NCBI RefSeq assembly: GCF_015390235.1
Contig: NZ_VUOH01000004.1
Location: forward strand, 62,001-126,000
Source: Quadrisphaera sp. INWT6
Lineage (GTDB): Bacteria > Actinomycetota > Actinomycetes > Actinomycetales > Quadrisphaeraceae
Direction: 5' to 3'
DNA length: 64,000 bases
Shown: piece by piece, positions 24,966 to 32,498 of the stretch
Layout: every line of letters starts with the position of its first letter
Numbering within the stretch: the stretch's first letter is position 1
Made by a program: the position numbers and the translations under genes
The notes under the pieces: generated by a model
What the model was told of the DNA's origin: nothing
What the model saw: only the letters and a program-made list of their open reading frames with translations
The model's database searches: none

Positions 24966-26303
24966 ATGAGCTCCACGTCCCGCTCCCTGCGCCCGACCCG
25001 GCGCACCACCCTCGCCGCGTGCCTCGCCCTGGCCACCAGCCTCGCGCTGTCCGCCTGCGGCGGCGGCTCGGTCACGGGCAACTCCTCCGACGTCGCCTCC
25101 GAGGGCGGCAAGCAGGAGGTGCTGATCTGGTCGCAGGCGACCGGTGACGCCGGCACCAAGCTGAACGAGATGGTGAAGGCCTACAACGCGTCGCAGTCCG
25201 ACTACACCGTCACCAACCAGTACATCCCCGCCGAGGCGTTCACCTCGCGCCTCGTCAGCGCCGTGAGCTCCGGCCAGGCGCCCGACCTGGTGCTGGGTGA
25301 CGAGAACCCCTCCGCCCTCGGCCAGGTCATCGCCGCCGACGGCGTCGCGCCCCTGACCGACCTGTTCGGCACCGGCCCGAACCCGCTGGCGAAGGAGGAC
25401 ATCCCCGAGGGGCTGCTCTCCTCGGGCACCTTCGACGGCACCGTCTACTCCCTGCCGACCGAGGGCGGCGACTACGCGCTCTTCTACAACAAGAAGGCCT
25501 TCGCGGACGCCGGCGTCTCGGAGGACCTCGAGACCTGGGACGACGTCGCCGCCGCGGCGAAGACCCTCACCACGGACGGCACGTACGGCATCTACCTGCC
25601 CATCGGCTCGGGCGAGTGGCCCGTGTTCACCTACCAGTCGATGCTCTGGAGCGCCGGCGGCGAGTTCCTCAACGAGGACAACACGAAGGTCGAGTTCGGC
25701 TCCGACGCCGGCGTGAAGGCGCTGCAGACCTGGACCGACATGGTCAAGGACGGCGTGGCGTACCCGTCGAGCATGGCCGACAGCAACCAGAACCAGGGCT
25801 GGCCGGGCTTCAACGCCGGCCAGTACGACATGTTCATCGGCGGCGCGTACAACATCGGCTCGGTCTCCGAGGGCATCGGCGCCGAGAACGTGGGCGTCGT
25901 GCCCTTCCCGTCGCTGGGCGAGCCGGCGATGAACACCGGCACCAACAACTCCTACGTCATCAAGGGCGACGAGTCGTCCGAGGCGGCCGCCTGGCAGTTC
26001 CTCTCCTGGTTCATGCAGCCCGACCAGCAGGCCGAGTGGGACATCACCACCGGCTACCTGCCCACCAACCAGAAGACGCTCGACTCCGACACCTGGAAGC
26101 AGCACGTCGAGGAGAACCCGCTCCTGCAGCCGTTCGTCGACCAGCTGTCCTACGCCCGCTCGCGCCCCTCGATCCCGCAGTACGCCGAGGTGAGCGCCGC
26201 GCTCTCCACGCAGATCGAGGCCGCGATGCTCCAGAAGACGAGCGCCGCCGACGCGATCGCGACCGCGGCGACCGACGCCCAGGCCGCGCTCGACAAGGAG
26301 TAA
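24966..26303 (+). CDS. Sugar-binding lipoprotein of ABC importer
   Basis: A 445-residue extracellular solute-binding protein family 1. A lipoprotein signal with lipobox LSAC (LALSACGGG) follows a basic n-region; the body has EVLIWSQATGDAGTKLNEMV, ALFYNKKAFADAGV, ETWDDVAAAAKTL and DMFIGGAYNIGSV, typical of CUT1 binding proteins. ACGGAGG lies just upstream of ATG 24966. Third gene of the importer operon; a strong terminator follows. Confidence 0.92.
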   Translation: MSSTSRSLRPTRRTTLAACLALATSLALSACGGGSVTGNSSDVASEGGKQEVLIWSQATGDAGTKLNEMVKAYNASQSDYTVTNQYIPAEAFTSRLVSAVSSGQAPDLVLGDENPSALGQVIAADGVAPLTDLFGTGPNPLAKEDIPEGLLSSGTFDGTVYSLPTEGGDYALFYNKKAFADAGVSEDLETWDDVAAAAKTLTTDGTYGIYLPIGSGEWPVFTYQSMLWSAGGEFLNEDNTKVEFGSDAGVKALQTWTDMVKDGVAYPSSMADSNQNQGWPGFNAGQYDMFIGGAYNIGSVSEGIGAENVGVVPFPSLGEPAMNTGTNNSYVIKGDESSEAAAWQFLSWFMQPDQQAEWDITTGYLPTNQKTLDSDTWKQHVEENPLLQPFVDQLSYARSRPSIPQYAEVSAALSTQIEAAMLQKTSAADAIATAATDAQAALDKE

Positions 26304-26320
26304 GCAGCCCCACCGCCACA

Positions 26321-26354
26321 GAGGGGCGGGACGCCGACCGGCGTCCCGCCCCTC
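26321..26354 (+). terminator. Strong hairpin terminator of the sugar importer operon
   Basis: GAGGGGCGGGACGCC and GGCGTCCCGCCCCTC form a perfect 15-bp stem with a GACC loop, starting 18 bases after the binding-protein stop codon. Confidence 0.85.
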
Positions 26355-26446
26355 CTGCGTCTCGCCGCTCCGCCCCGACGGGGCGGAGCCTCCGGACCCG
26401 GAACCCCGTGGGGTGCGCGGCCCCGGTCGCCCGCCGCTGCTCAGGG

Positions 26447-26473
26447 GTGGCGCAGACGTGCATGATCGTCGCG
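26447..26473. repeat. Single arm related to the inverted repeat at 11.6 kb
   Basis: The string CATGATCGTCGCG together with the preceding GTGGCGCAGACG matches, with few differences, one arm of the 79-bp inverted repeat at 11629-11707. No complementary second arm is visible nearby, so this is a half copy. Confidence 0.55.
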
Positions 26474-26488
26474 GGAGAAGGGGGGAGG

Positions 26489-27769
26489 TCAGCGGCGGCG
26501 GCCGCCGCTCTTCTTCGCCGGGCGGGGGCTGCTCGGGCGGCCCGCCCACGCGCTGAACGAGCGGAGCGACCCCGAGCCGGGGCGCCGCAGCCAGGGCCAC
26601 GGGTGCAGGGCGACGACGTCCAGCTGCGCCGAGCGGCGCCTGAACCCCGGGACGTACCCCCACGTCGTCGCCAGGCGCCGGCCCGCCAGCTCGGTGACCG
26701 GGTCGCCGAGGTGCACCTCCAGCTCACCCGCCTCCCCGATCTCGGCCAGCGCCTCGGCGAGGAACACCAGGCGCTTGCCCGACAGCTGGAGCTTCCGCAG
26801 CAGCGGCTCGTCGAAGACGAACACCGCCGGCAGCTCGGGGTGCGCCGAGAGCGCCGGGTCGGCGTCGCCGAGGGACTCCGCGGTCAGCCACACGGCCTCG
26901 GGGGCGCCGGTGACCAGCGGGTCCTCGGGGCCGGCGTCGGTGGGGCCGCCGCCGAGGGAGTCGGGGCCGTCGACCTTCGGGCCCGACTGCGCCTCGGGCC
27001 AGTCCTGCACGGGGCAGGCGTTCCGCAGCTCGCAGCCGGCGCACAGCTCGGGGGCGCGCTTCTCGACCTGCCAGCGGCTGAAGCCGTAGACCCGACCGGT
27101 CCCGGTGCCGATGGCCCACTGCCATCCCAGGCGGTTGGCGGCCCGGGACCCGTCGAGGAGGTTGCGGTACATCTCCTGCTCGCCGTCGCGCCAGTCGGCG
27201 CCGGCGCGGACCGCCCACTGCGAGGCCAGCCACATGCGGGTCTGGTTGACCAGCCAGCCGTCGTCGTGGAGCTCGGCGGTGGTGGCGGCCATGCACGCCA
27301 TCTGCGTCGGCCACGGGTCCTGCGCGCTGACGGGTGCCGCCGGCGGGGGAGAGCCCGGCGAGGGGACCGGGGCGTCGAAGCGCAGCGGCGCTCCGTTGGC
27401 CTTGCCGACCCGCGCGTAGACGTGGCGGGCGTACTCCTGCCACATCAGCTCGTCGCGGAACTTCTGCCGGTCGCGGTAGGGCGCGTCGCCCGCCGCCTCC
27501 CACACCGCTGGCAAGGTCAGCAGACCGTGGCGGATGTACGGGGAGAGGCGGCTCGCGCCGCGGCTCGACTCCGGCAGGACGTTGCTGCGCCGGTTCGCGT
27601 ACCCGGTGAGGTCGAGGGTGGCCAGCGCCGTGTCGGCGGCGGTCTGCCCGCCGCGCACGGGGGAGGCGCGCACCTCGTCGCTGGACAGGTGACCCAGGTG
27701 CTCGCGCACCCAGGCGACGACCCGCGACCTGTCCTCGCTGCGGTCGACAGGGGGCGTGGGGAGGCGCAC
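26489..27769 (-). CDS. Photolyase/cryptochrome-like protein with reversed domain order
   Basis: A 426-residue protein. Its N-terminal half is the photolyase FAD-binding helical domain (SRLSPYIRHGLLTLPAVW, FRDELMWQEYARHVYA, WLVNQTRMWLASQWAVR, GTGTGRVYGFSRWQVEKRAP). A cysteine cluster CAGCELRNACPVQDW follows. The C-terminal part (EAVWLTAESLGDADPALSAH, PAVFVFDEPLLRKL, RLVFLAEALAEI, ELEVHLGDPV) looks like the alpha/beta antenna domain, which in ordinary photolyases comes first. So the two domains are swapped in order. The GTG at 27769 has GAGGG seven bases upstream. Function could be DNA repair or light signalling; the basic tail RPAKKSGGRRR may bind nucleic acid. Confidence 0.8.
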   Translation of the reverse strand: MRLPTPPVDRSEDRSRVVAWVREHLGHLSSDEVRASPVRGGQTAADTALATLDLTGYANRRSNVLPESSRGASRLSPYIRHGLLTLPAVWEAAGDAPYRDRQKFRDELMWQEYARHVYARVGKANGAPLRFDAPVPSPGSPPPAAPVSAQDPWPTQMACMAATTAELHDDGWLVNQTRMWLASQWAVRAGADWRDGEQEMYRNLLDGSRAANRLGWQWAIGTGTGRVYGFSRWQVEKRAPELCAGCELRNACPVQDWPEAQSGPKVDGPDSLGGGPTDAGPEDPLVTGAPEAVWLTAESLGDADPALSAHPELPAVFVFDEPLLRKLQLSGKRLVFLAEALAEIGEAGELEVHLGDPVTELAGRRLATTWGYVPGFRRRSAQLDVVALHPWPWLRRPGSGSLRSFSAWAGRPSSPRPAKKSGGRRR

Positions 27770-27826
27770 CTGATCACCCTCGCCGAACACGCGTCCGACG
27801 GCGACCCGGCGGACGCTTGGGGGTGC

Positions 27827-28912
27827 TCAGCGCCAGGCGCGCAGCTGCGCCGCCCTCTCCTCGACCGCCCGCAGGTCGACGACGGCGGGGCCCGCCAGCG
27901 ACAGCGGCTCGACCACAGGCAGCGCCTCGACGAGGGCGGCGGCGGTCTCGAGGTCCGCGACCGGCGTCCCGAGCTGCTGCGCGCGCCGCGCCTTCGTGGT
28001 GCCCGAGCGGGGGTCGTCGGTGACGAGCAGCCTCGTCCGGCCGGAGACGGCGCTGGTCACCCGCAGTCCGCGCTCGCGGGCCCGCAGCTCGAGCAGGCTG
28101 CGGACGTCGGGGTCGCCGCCGGTGAAGACGACGGCGTCGCCAGCGCGCAGCGGGCGGTCGAGCGGCTCCCCCGACCCACCACCTGATAACGGCACCAAGC
28201 GCGGTACCTCCACCGAGCGCCGGAACTCCGAAGGCGCACCCGAGACGGCCCCGGCGGGGGAGGGCGGCGGCGAGGCGACGACCCGGCCGCCGACGACCCG
28301 TCGCTGCCGCAGCTCGGGGAACCACCGCGGAGCCGGGACGGGCGGCCACGGCGTCGTCGTCGCCCGGTGCAGGAGGGCCGCGTGGGCGCTCGGGCCACCG
28401 GTGCGGATGTAGCAGCCGAGCAGCTCGGCGGTGGCCCGTGCGTCACCGAGGGCCGAGTGCGCTCCGCTGAGCGTGACGCCCGCCGCGGAGCAGCAGTCGG
28501 CCAGCTTGCGCTTCAGCAGGTCGGGCAGGTGCAGGCGGCTCTCGCGCAGGGTGCACAGCTCGGCGACCTCGGGCATCGCCACGCCGGCGCGCTCGAACTC
28601 GGCGCGCAGGAACGGCACGTCGAAGCTCGCGTTGTGCGCCACGAGCACCCGGCCGGCCAGCTGCTCGACCAGCGCGCCGGCGATGTCGGCGAAGCGCGGT
28701 GCGCCGCGGACGTCGGCGGGGCGGATGCCGTGGACGTGGGTCGCGCCGACGGTCGACCTGTCGGGGTGGACCAGCGTCGACCAGTCCGCGCCCGCTCGGC
28801 CGTCCGGCGAGACGTGAACGACGGCCACCTCGACGATGCGCTCCGTGCGCGGTGAGAAGCCGGTGGTCTCGAGGTCGAGCACGGCGTAGCCAGCGGTGGC
28901 GGGGAAGTCCAC
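27827..28912 (-). CDS. DEDDh 3'-5' exonuclease with C-terminal BRCT domain
   Basis: A 361-residue protein. The N-terminal exonuclease domain (DNA polymerase III epsilon type) has AVLDLETTGFSP (Asp, Glu), LVAHNASFDVPFL (Asp) and HSALGDARAT (His, Asp), the full DEDDh set. After a Pro-rich linker comes a BRCT-like module (GDAVVFTGGDP, GLRVTSAVSGRTRLLVTDDP, TKARRAQQLGTPV). Such proteins are common in actinobacteria and are thought to act in DNA repair or nucleic-acid trimming. Start is GTG 28912. It ends about 57 bases upstream of the photolyase-like gene start, so the two may share a transcript. Confidence 0.9.
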   Translation of the reverse strand: MDFPATAGYAVLDLETTGFSPRTERIVEVAVVHVSPDGRAGADWSTLVHPDRSTVGATHVHGIRPADVRGAPRFADIAGALVEQLAGRVLVAHNASFDVPFLRAEFERAGVAMPEVAELCTLRESRLHLPDLLKRKLADCCSAAGVTLSGAHSALGDARATAELLGCYIRTGGPSAHAALLHRATTTPWPPVPAPRWFPELRQRRVVGGRVVASPPPSPAGAVSGAPSEFRRSVEVPRLVPLSGGGSGEPLDRPLRAGDAVVFTGGDPDVRSLLELRARERGLRVTSAVSGRTRLLVTDDPRSGTTKARRAQQLGTPVADLETAAALVEALPVVEPLSLAGPAVVDLRAVEERAAQLRAWR

Positions 28913-29134
28913 CCGGTCACGCTACGTGGTTCCGTCGCACGGGTGGAGCACTCACCTGTGGGGGTGGGACGCGACTGCGCGGGCCCGGGGGGCGGTGCGA
29001 CTGGCGGGGTCTCTCGGGGTCCCTGATGGACGAGCCCGCCGGCGGGGGAGGATGCGTCCTGCCCGCTCGGCCGAGGACCAGGTGGAGCACCACCACCTGC
29101 GCATCGCCCCACCGCACCGGCCGGAGGCCAGAGG

Positions 29135-30139
29135 ATGTCGAGGAACCGACCGCCGTCGCTCAAGGACGTCGCACGCGAGGCCGGGGTCTCCTTCCAGACC
29201 GTCTCCCGCGTCATCAACGACGGCCCCCGCGTGTCGAGCGCCACCCGCGCGCACGTCCTGGAGGTCATCGCGCGGCTCGGCTACCGCCGCAACGACGCGG
29301 CCCGGGCGCTCAAGACGAGCCGCTCCCGCACGATCGGCGTGATCGCCGATGCCTCGCCGCGCTTCGGGCCCGTGAGCACCCTCACCGCGGTGGAGTCCGC
29401 CGCGCGCGACGCGGGGTACACCGCGCTCGTCGTCACCATGAGCGGCCCGAGCCGTGACCTCGTGGCCGACACCTTCGGCGACTTCATGGAGCGCGGCGTC
29501 GAGGGGGTGGTGGTCATCGCCCCGCGCGTCGACCTCGCGCACGTGGCCCAGGAGACGTCGGCGGAGATCCCCGTGGTGGTGCTCGCCCCGGGCGAGACCA
29601 GCCAGGTCGGCGTCACCGTCTTCTACGAGGACCAGGAGCTGGGTGCTCGGCTCGCGGTCCGTCACCTCGTGGAGCTCGGGCACCGCGACGTCGCGCACCT
29701 GGCGGGCAGCCAGGAGTGGCTCGACGGGCGGGTCCGCCTGCGAGGGTGGGAGGCCGAGCTCCGGTCGCACGGCATCACCCCCGGTGCGGTGCGGCACGGC
29801 GACTGGTCCGGTGGCAGCGGCTACGAGATCGGGCGGGACATGGTCGCCCAGGGGCTGCCGGGGTCGATCTTCATCGCCTCTGACCTGATGGCCCTGGGGT
29901 TCCTGCGCGCCCTGTACGAGGCCGGCCTGTCCGTGCCGGGCGACATCTCGGTCGTGAGCTTCGACGACAACGAGTTCGCTCCGCAGGTCCACCCCCCGCT
30001 GACGACCGTCCGCCAGTCGTTCGAGGTGGTGGGTTCGCGCTGCATGGAGATCCTCCTCGCGCTGATCGGGGACGACGACGTCGACACGACGCCCGCGGTG
30101 CCCCGCCTGGTCGTCAGGCAGTCGGCCCGCCGGGTCTGA
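29135..30139 (+). CDS. LacI-family transcriptional regulator
   Basis: A 334-residue regulator with the LacI headpiece (SLKDVAREAGVSFQTVSRVI, hinge residues NDAARALK) and a periplasmic-binding-protein-like sensor domain (TIGVIADAS, GVEGVVVIAP, SVVSFDDNEFAPQVHPPLTT). It has the conserved headpiece order and no unusual features. It is followed by a 16-bp palindromic operator and the sugar operon at 30363-37327, which it most likely represses until a sugar binds. Confidence 0.92.
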   Translation: MSRNRPPSLKDVAREAGVSFQTVSRVINDGPRVSSATRAHVLEVIARLGYRRNDAARALKTSRSRTIGVIADASPRFGPVSTLTAVESAARDAGYTALVVTMSGPSRDLVADTFGDFMERGVEGVVVIAPRVDLAHVAQETSAEIPVVVLAPGETSQVGVTVFYEDQELGARLAVRHLVELGHRDVAHLAGSQEWLDGRVRLRGWEAELRSHGITPGAVRHGDWSGGSGYEIGRDMVAQGLPGSIFIASDLMALGFLRALYEAGLSVPGDISVVSFDDNEFAPQVHPPLTTVRQSFEVVGSRCMEILLALIGDDDVDTTPAVPRLVVRQSARRV

Positions 30140-30164
30140 CGCCGTCCGGCGCGCCACGGACAGA

Positions 30165-30218
30165 TTGAGGCGAACGTTCGCCTGAAATGCTTGACGGGCT
30201 GCTGGGCGAACGTTCACA
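30165..30218 (+). promoter_or_regulatory. LacI-type operator pair and promoter of the 30-37 kb operon
   Basis: A perfect 16-bp palindrome AGGCGAACGTTCGCCT (30168-30183, nearly symmetric out to 22 bp) precedes a -35-like TTGACG (30191-30196). A second half-conserved site GGGCGAACGTTCACA is at 30204-30218, between the -35 and the likely start point. Central CG in AACGTT is typical of LacI-family operators. The arrangement allows looping or road-block repression. Confidence 0.7.
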
Positions 30219-30362
30219 CTCGTGAAGACGGTCCAGCTGACCAGCTGGGCGGACGAGGTTCCCGGTCGCGCAGGTGCGACAGCGGTGCCCTCTTCCGGCC
30301 GGGCAGGTCCGTCGTCGGCGCCACGGTGCAGTGGCGTCCCACCGGGTACGCAGGAGGACGCG

Positions 30363-31193
30363 ATGCGCATCGGGCACCACACGATCACCTGGGGAGGCGT
30401 CGTCGGTCACCCGGCCGGCGTCACCAGCATCAAGGACCTGCACTACCTGTCTGCCGGGTCGGTCGTCGAGGCCGTGCAGCAGATCGGGGCCGTCGGCTAC
30501 GAGGGCACCGAGGTCTTCGACGGCAACCTCGCCGCCCTCGCCAACACCCCGGAGGTGCTGCTCGACGCGCTGGCAGCGGCCCAGGTGGAGCTCGTGAGCG
30601 TCTACGCGGGGGCCAACTTCGTCTACGCGGACGTGCTGCCCGACGAGATGGCCCGCCTGCGCCGCTCCTGCGAGCTGGCGCAGCGCTTCGGCGCGTCGCG
30701 GCTGGTGGTCGGCGGGGGCGCCCGCCGCGCGTCGGGCACCACCGAGGCCGACTACGACAGCCTGGGCGCCGCCCTCGACCGGGTCGACGACCTCGCCGCC
30801 GACTTCGGCCTCGAGGCCAGCTACCACCCCCACCTGTCGACGATCGTGGAGTCGCCGGCGGAGCTGGAGCTCCTCATGGCCCGCACCCGCATCGGCTTCT
30901 GCCCCGACACCGCCCACCTCGCCGCCGGCGGGGGAGACCCGGCGGCCCTCGTCCGCCAGTACCCCGACCGCCTCAAGCACGTGCACCTCAAGGACATCGA
31001 CCTCGCCACGGGGGCCTTCCTGCCCCTGGGCCAGGGCGACCTCGACCTCGCCGACGTCCTGGCCGCGGTCACCGAGACCGGCTACGACAGCTGGATCGTG
31101 GTCGAGCTCGACTCCGCCGAGGGCTCCCCGCAGGACGCGGCCGCCGCCAGCCTCTCCCACCTGCAGGACCTGCTCGCCCGCACCGCCGCCTGA
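30363..31193 (+). CDS. TIM-barrel sugar isomerase/epimerase family protein
   Basis: A 276-residue AP-endonuclease-2/IolE-type TIM barrel. MRIGHHTITWGG begins the first strand; GYEGTEVFDG, EASYHPHLSTIVES, IGFCPDTAHLAAGG and LKHVHLKDIDLATGAFLPLG carry the Glu, His and Asp metal ligands expected of the family. Members isomerise, epimerise or dehydrate sugars and inosose. The ATG at 30363 follows GGAGG by five bases. First gene of the LacI-controlled operon; relatives act on keto-sugars, which suits the downstream oxidoreductase. Confidence 0.85.
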   Translation: MRIGHHTITWGGVVGHPAGVTSIKDLHYLSAGSVVEAVQQIGAVGYEGTEVFDGNLAALANTPEVLLDALAAAQVELVSVYAGANFVYADVLPDEMARLRRSCELAQRFGASRLVVGGGARRASGTTEADYDSLGAALDRVDDLAADFGLEASYHPHLSTIVESPAELELLMARTRIGFCPDTAHLAAGGGDPAALVRQYPDRLKHVHLKDIDLATGAFLPLGQGDLDLADVLAAVTETGYDSWIVVELDSAEGSPQDAAAASLSHLQDLLARTAA

Positions 31194-31280
31194 AGCTCCC
31201 GGCCAGACGCCCCTCCACCTGAGCCCCCCCCCCGCTGCACCGCCGCAGCACACCACCCCCCACCGAAGGGTCCCTCCGCC

Positions 31281-32498
31281 ATGCCCACGTCCGTCCTGCC
31301 CGCGTCGGTCGCTCCGACCCTCCACCGCCGCCTCGGCACCGCCGTCCGCCGCGCGGCCCTGCCCGCGGCGCTGTGCCTCCTGCTCACCTCCTGCAGCGCT
31401 GCCGGTACGAGCGCCTCCGCGCCCCAGGGCGAGGTCGACCAGGCGTTCCTCGCGCAGGTGGACGCCTCGCTCGCCGACGTCGAGTCGCAGGTGCTGAGCA
31501 CCGGGCCCAACGGCGAGGAGCCCGCGAGCGCCGACAGCGCCAACCTCACCGACGCCCAGGTCGAGCAGGTGAAGGCGCTCGGGGCCACGGCCGCGATCGC
31601 CATGCACTACGCCGGCGACGACTGGTCGACCTCGCAGATCAAGGGCCTGCAGGACGAGTTCGGGCGCCTGGGCATCGAGGTCGTGTCCAGCACCGACGCG
31701 GACTTCGACCCTGCCCAGCAGGTCTCCGACATCGAGAACGCGATGACGCGCAAGCCCAGCGTCATGGTGTCCCTGCCCACCGACCCCGTGGCCACCGCTG
31801 GCGCGTACCGCGCCGCGGCCCAGGCGGGCACGAAGCTCGTGTTCATGGACAACGTGCCGCAGGGCTTCGTGGCCGGTCAGGACTACGTCTCGACCGTCTC
31901 TGCCGACAACTACGGCAACGGCGTCATCTCCGCGCACCTCATGGCCCGCGCCCTGGGCGGGAAGGGGACGATCGGCCTGGTCTTCCACGAGGCCGACTTC
32001 TTCGTGACCAAGCAGCGCTACCAGGGCTTCAAGGACACCATCGCCAAGGACTACCCCGACATCGAGGTGGTCGCCGAGCAGGGCATCGCCGGCCCCGACT
32101 TCGCCGGTGACGCCCAGACCGCGTCCGCGGCCATGCTCAGCCAGAACCCCGACCTCGACGGCATCTGGGCCGTGTGGGACGTGCCCGCCGAGGGCGTGCT
32201 CGCGGCGGCGCGCGCCGCCGGTCGTGACGACCTCAAGGTCGCCACGCAGGACCTCGGGCTCAACGTCGCCATCGGTCTGGCGCAGGACCGCAACGTCGTC
32301 GGGCTCGGTGCGCAGCGCCCCTACGAGCAGGGCGTCACCGAGGCGCGCCTCGCCGCGCTCAGCCTGCTCGGTGAGCAGGTGCCGGCCTACGTCGCGCTGC
32401 CCTCGCTGGGCGTGACGCACGAGAACGTCCTGGAGGCGTGGAAGACCGTCTACTCCGAGGACGCGCCCGCCCAGCTCAGCGACTCCTACGTCGACTGA
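31281..32498 (+). CDS. Ribose-type sugar-binding lipoprotein
   Basis: A 405-residue periplasmic-binding-protein family (RbsB-like) lipoprotein. The signal peptide has RR and a lipobox LTSC (LLLTSCSAAG). The body has ATAAIAMHYAGDDWSTSQIK, MTRKPSVMVSLPTDPVATAG, LVFMDNVPQGFVAGQDYV and GIWAVWDVPAEGVLAAARAA. The stop codon overlaps the ATPase start (TGATG). Substrate is a sugar or polyol; binding-site residues are not sufficient to specify it. It is preceded by a run of about ten C residues in the 87-base gap. Confidence 0.88.
   Translation: MPTSVLPASVAPTLHRRLGTAVRRAALPAALCLLLTSCSAAGTSASAPQGEVDQAFLAQVDASLADVESQVLSTGPNGEEPASADSANLTDAQVEQVKALGATAAIAMHYAGDDWSTSQIKGLQDEFGRLGIEVVSSTDADFDPAQQVSDIENAMTRKPSVMVSLPTDPVATAGAYRAAAQAGTKLVFMDNVPQGFVAGQDYVSTVSADNYGNGVISAHLMARALGGKGTIGLVFHEADFFVTKQRYQGFKDTIAKDYPDIEVVAEQGIAGPDFAGDAQTASAAMLSQNPDLDGIWAVWDVPAEGVLAAARAAGRDDLKVATQDLGLNVAIGLAQDRNVVGLGAQRPYEQGVTEARLAALSLLGEQVPAYVALPSLGVTHENVLEAWKTVYSEDAPAQLSDSYVD

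Noticed and set aside
23850..26663. A very long minus-strand open frame opposite the importer genes
   Set aside because: It runs antisense to three clearly recognisable genes and its translation is low-complexity, as expected from GC-rich codon bias.
28913..29134. Possible gene or riboswitch before the LacI gene
   Set aside because: No coding signal with a ribosome site and no recognisable conserved RNA structure was seen; treated as a promoter-containing spacer.
30114..32420. A long minus-strand open frame opposite the TIM-barrel and binding-protein genes
   Set aside because: It is antisense to two recognisable genes with conserved motifs and has no protein-like features.
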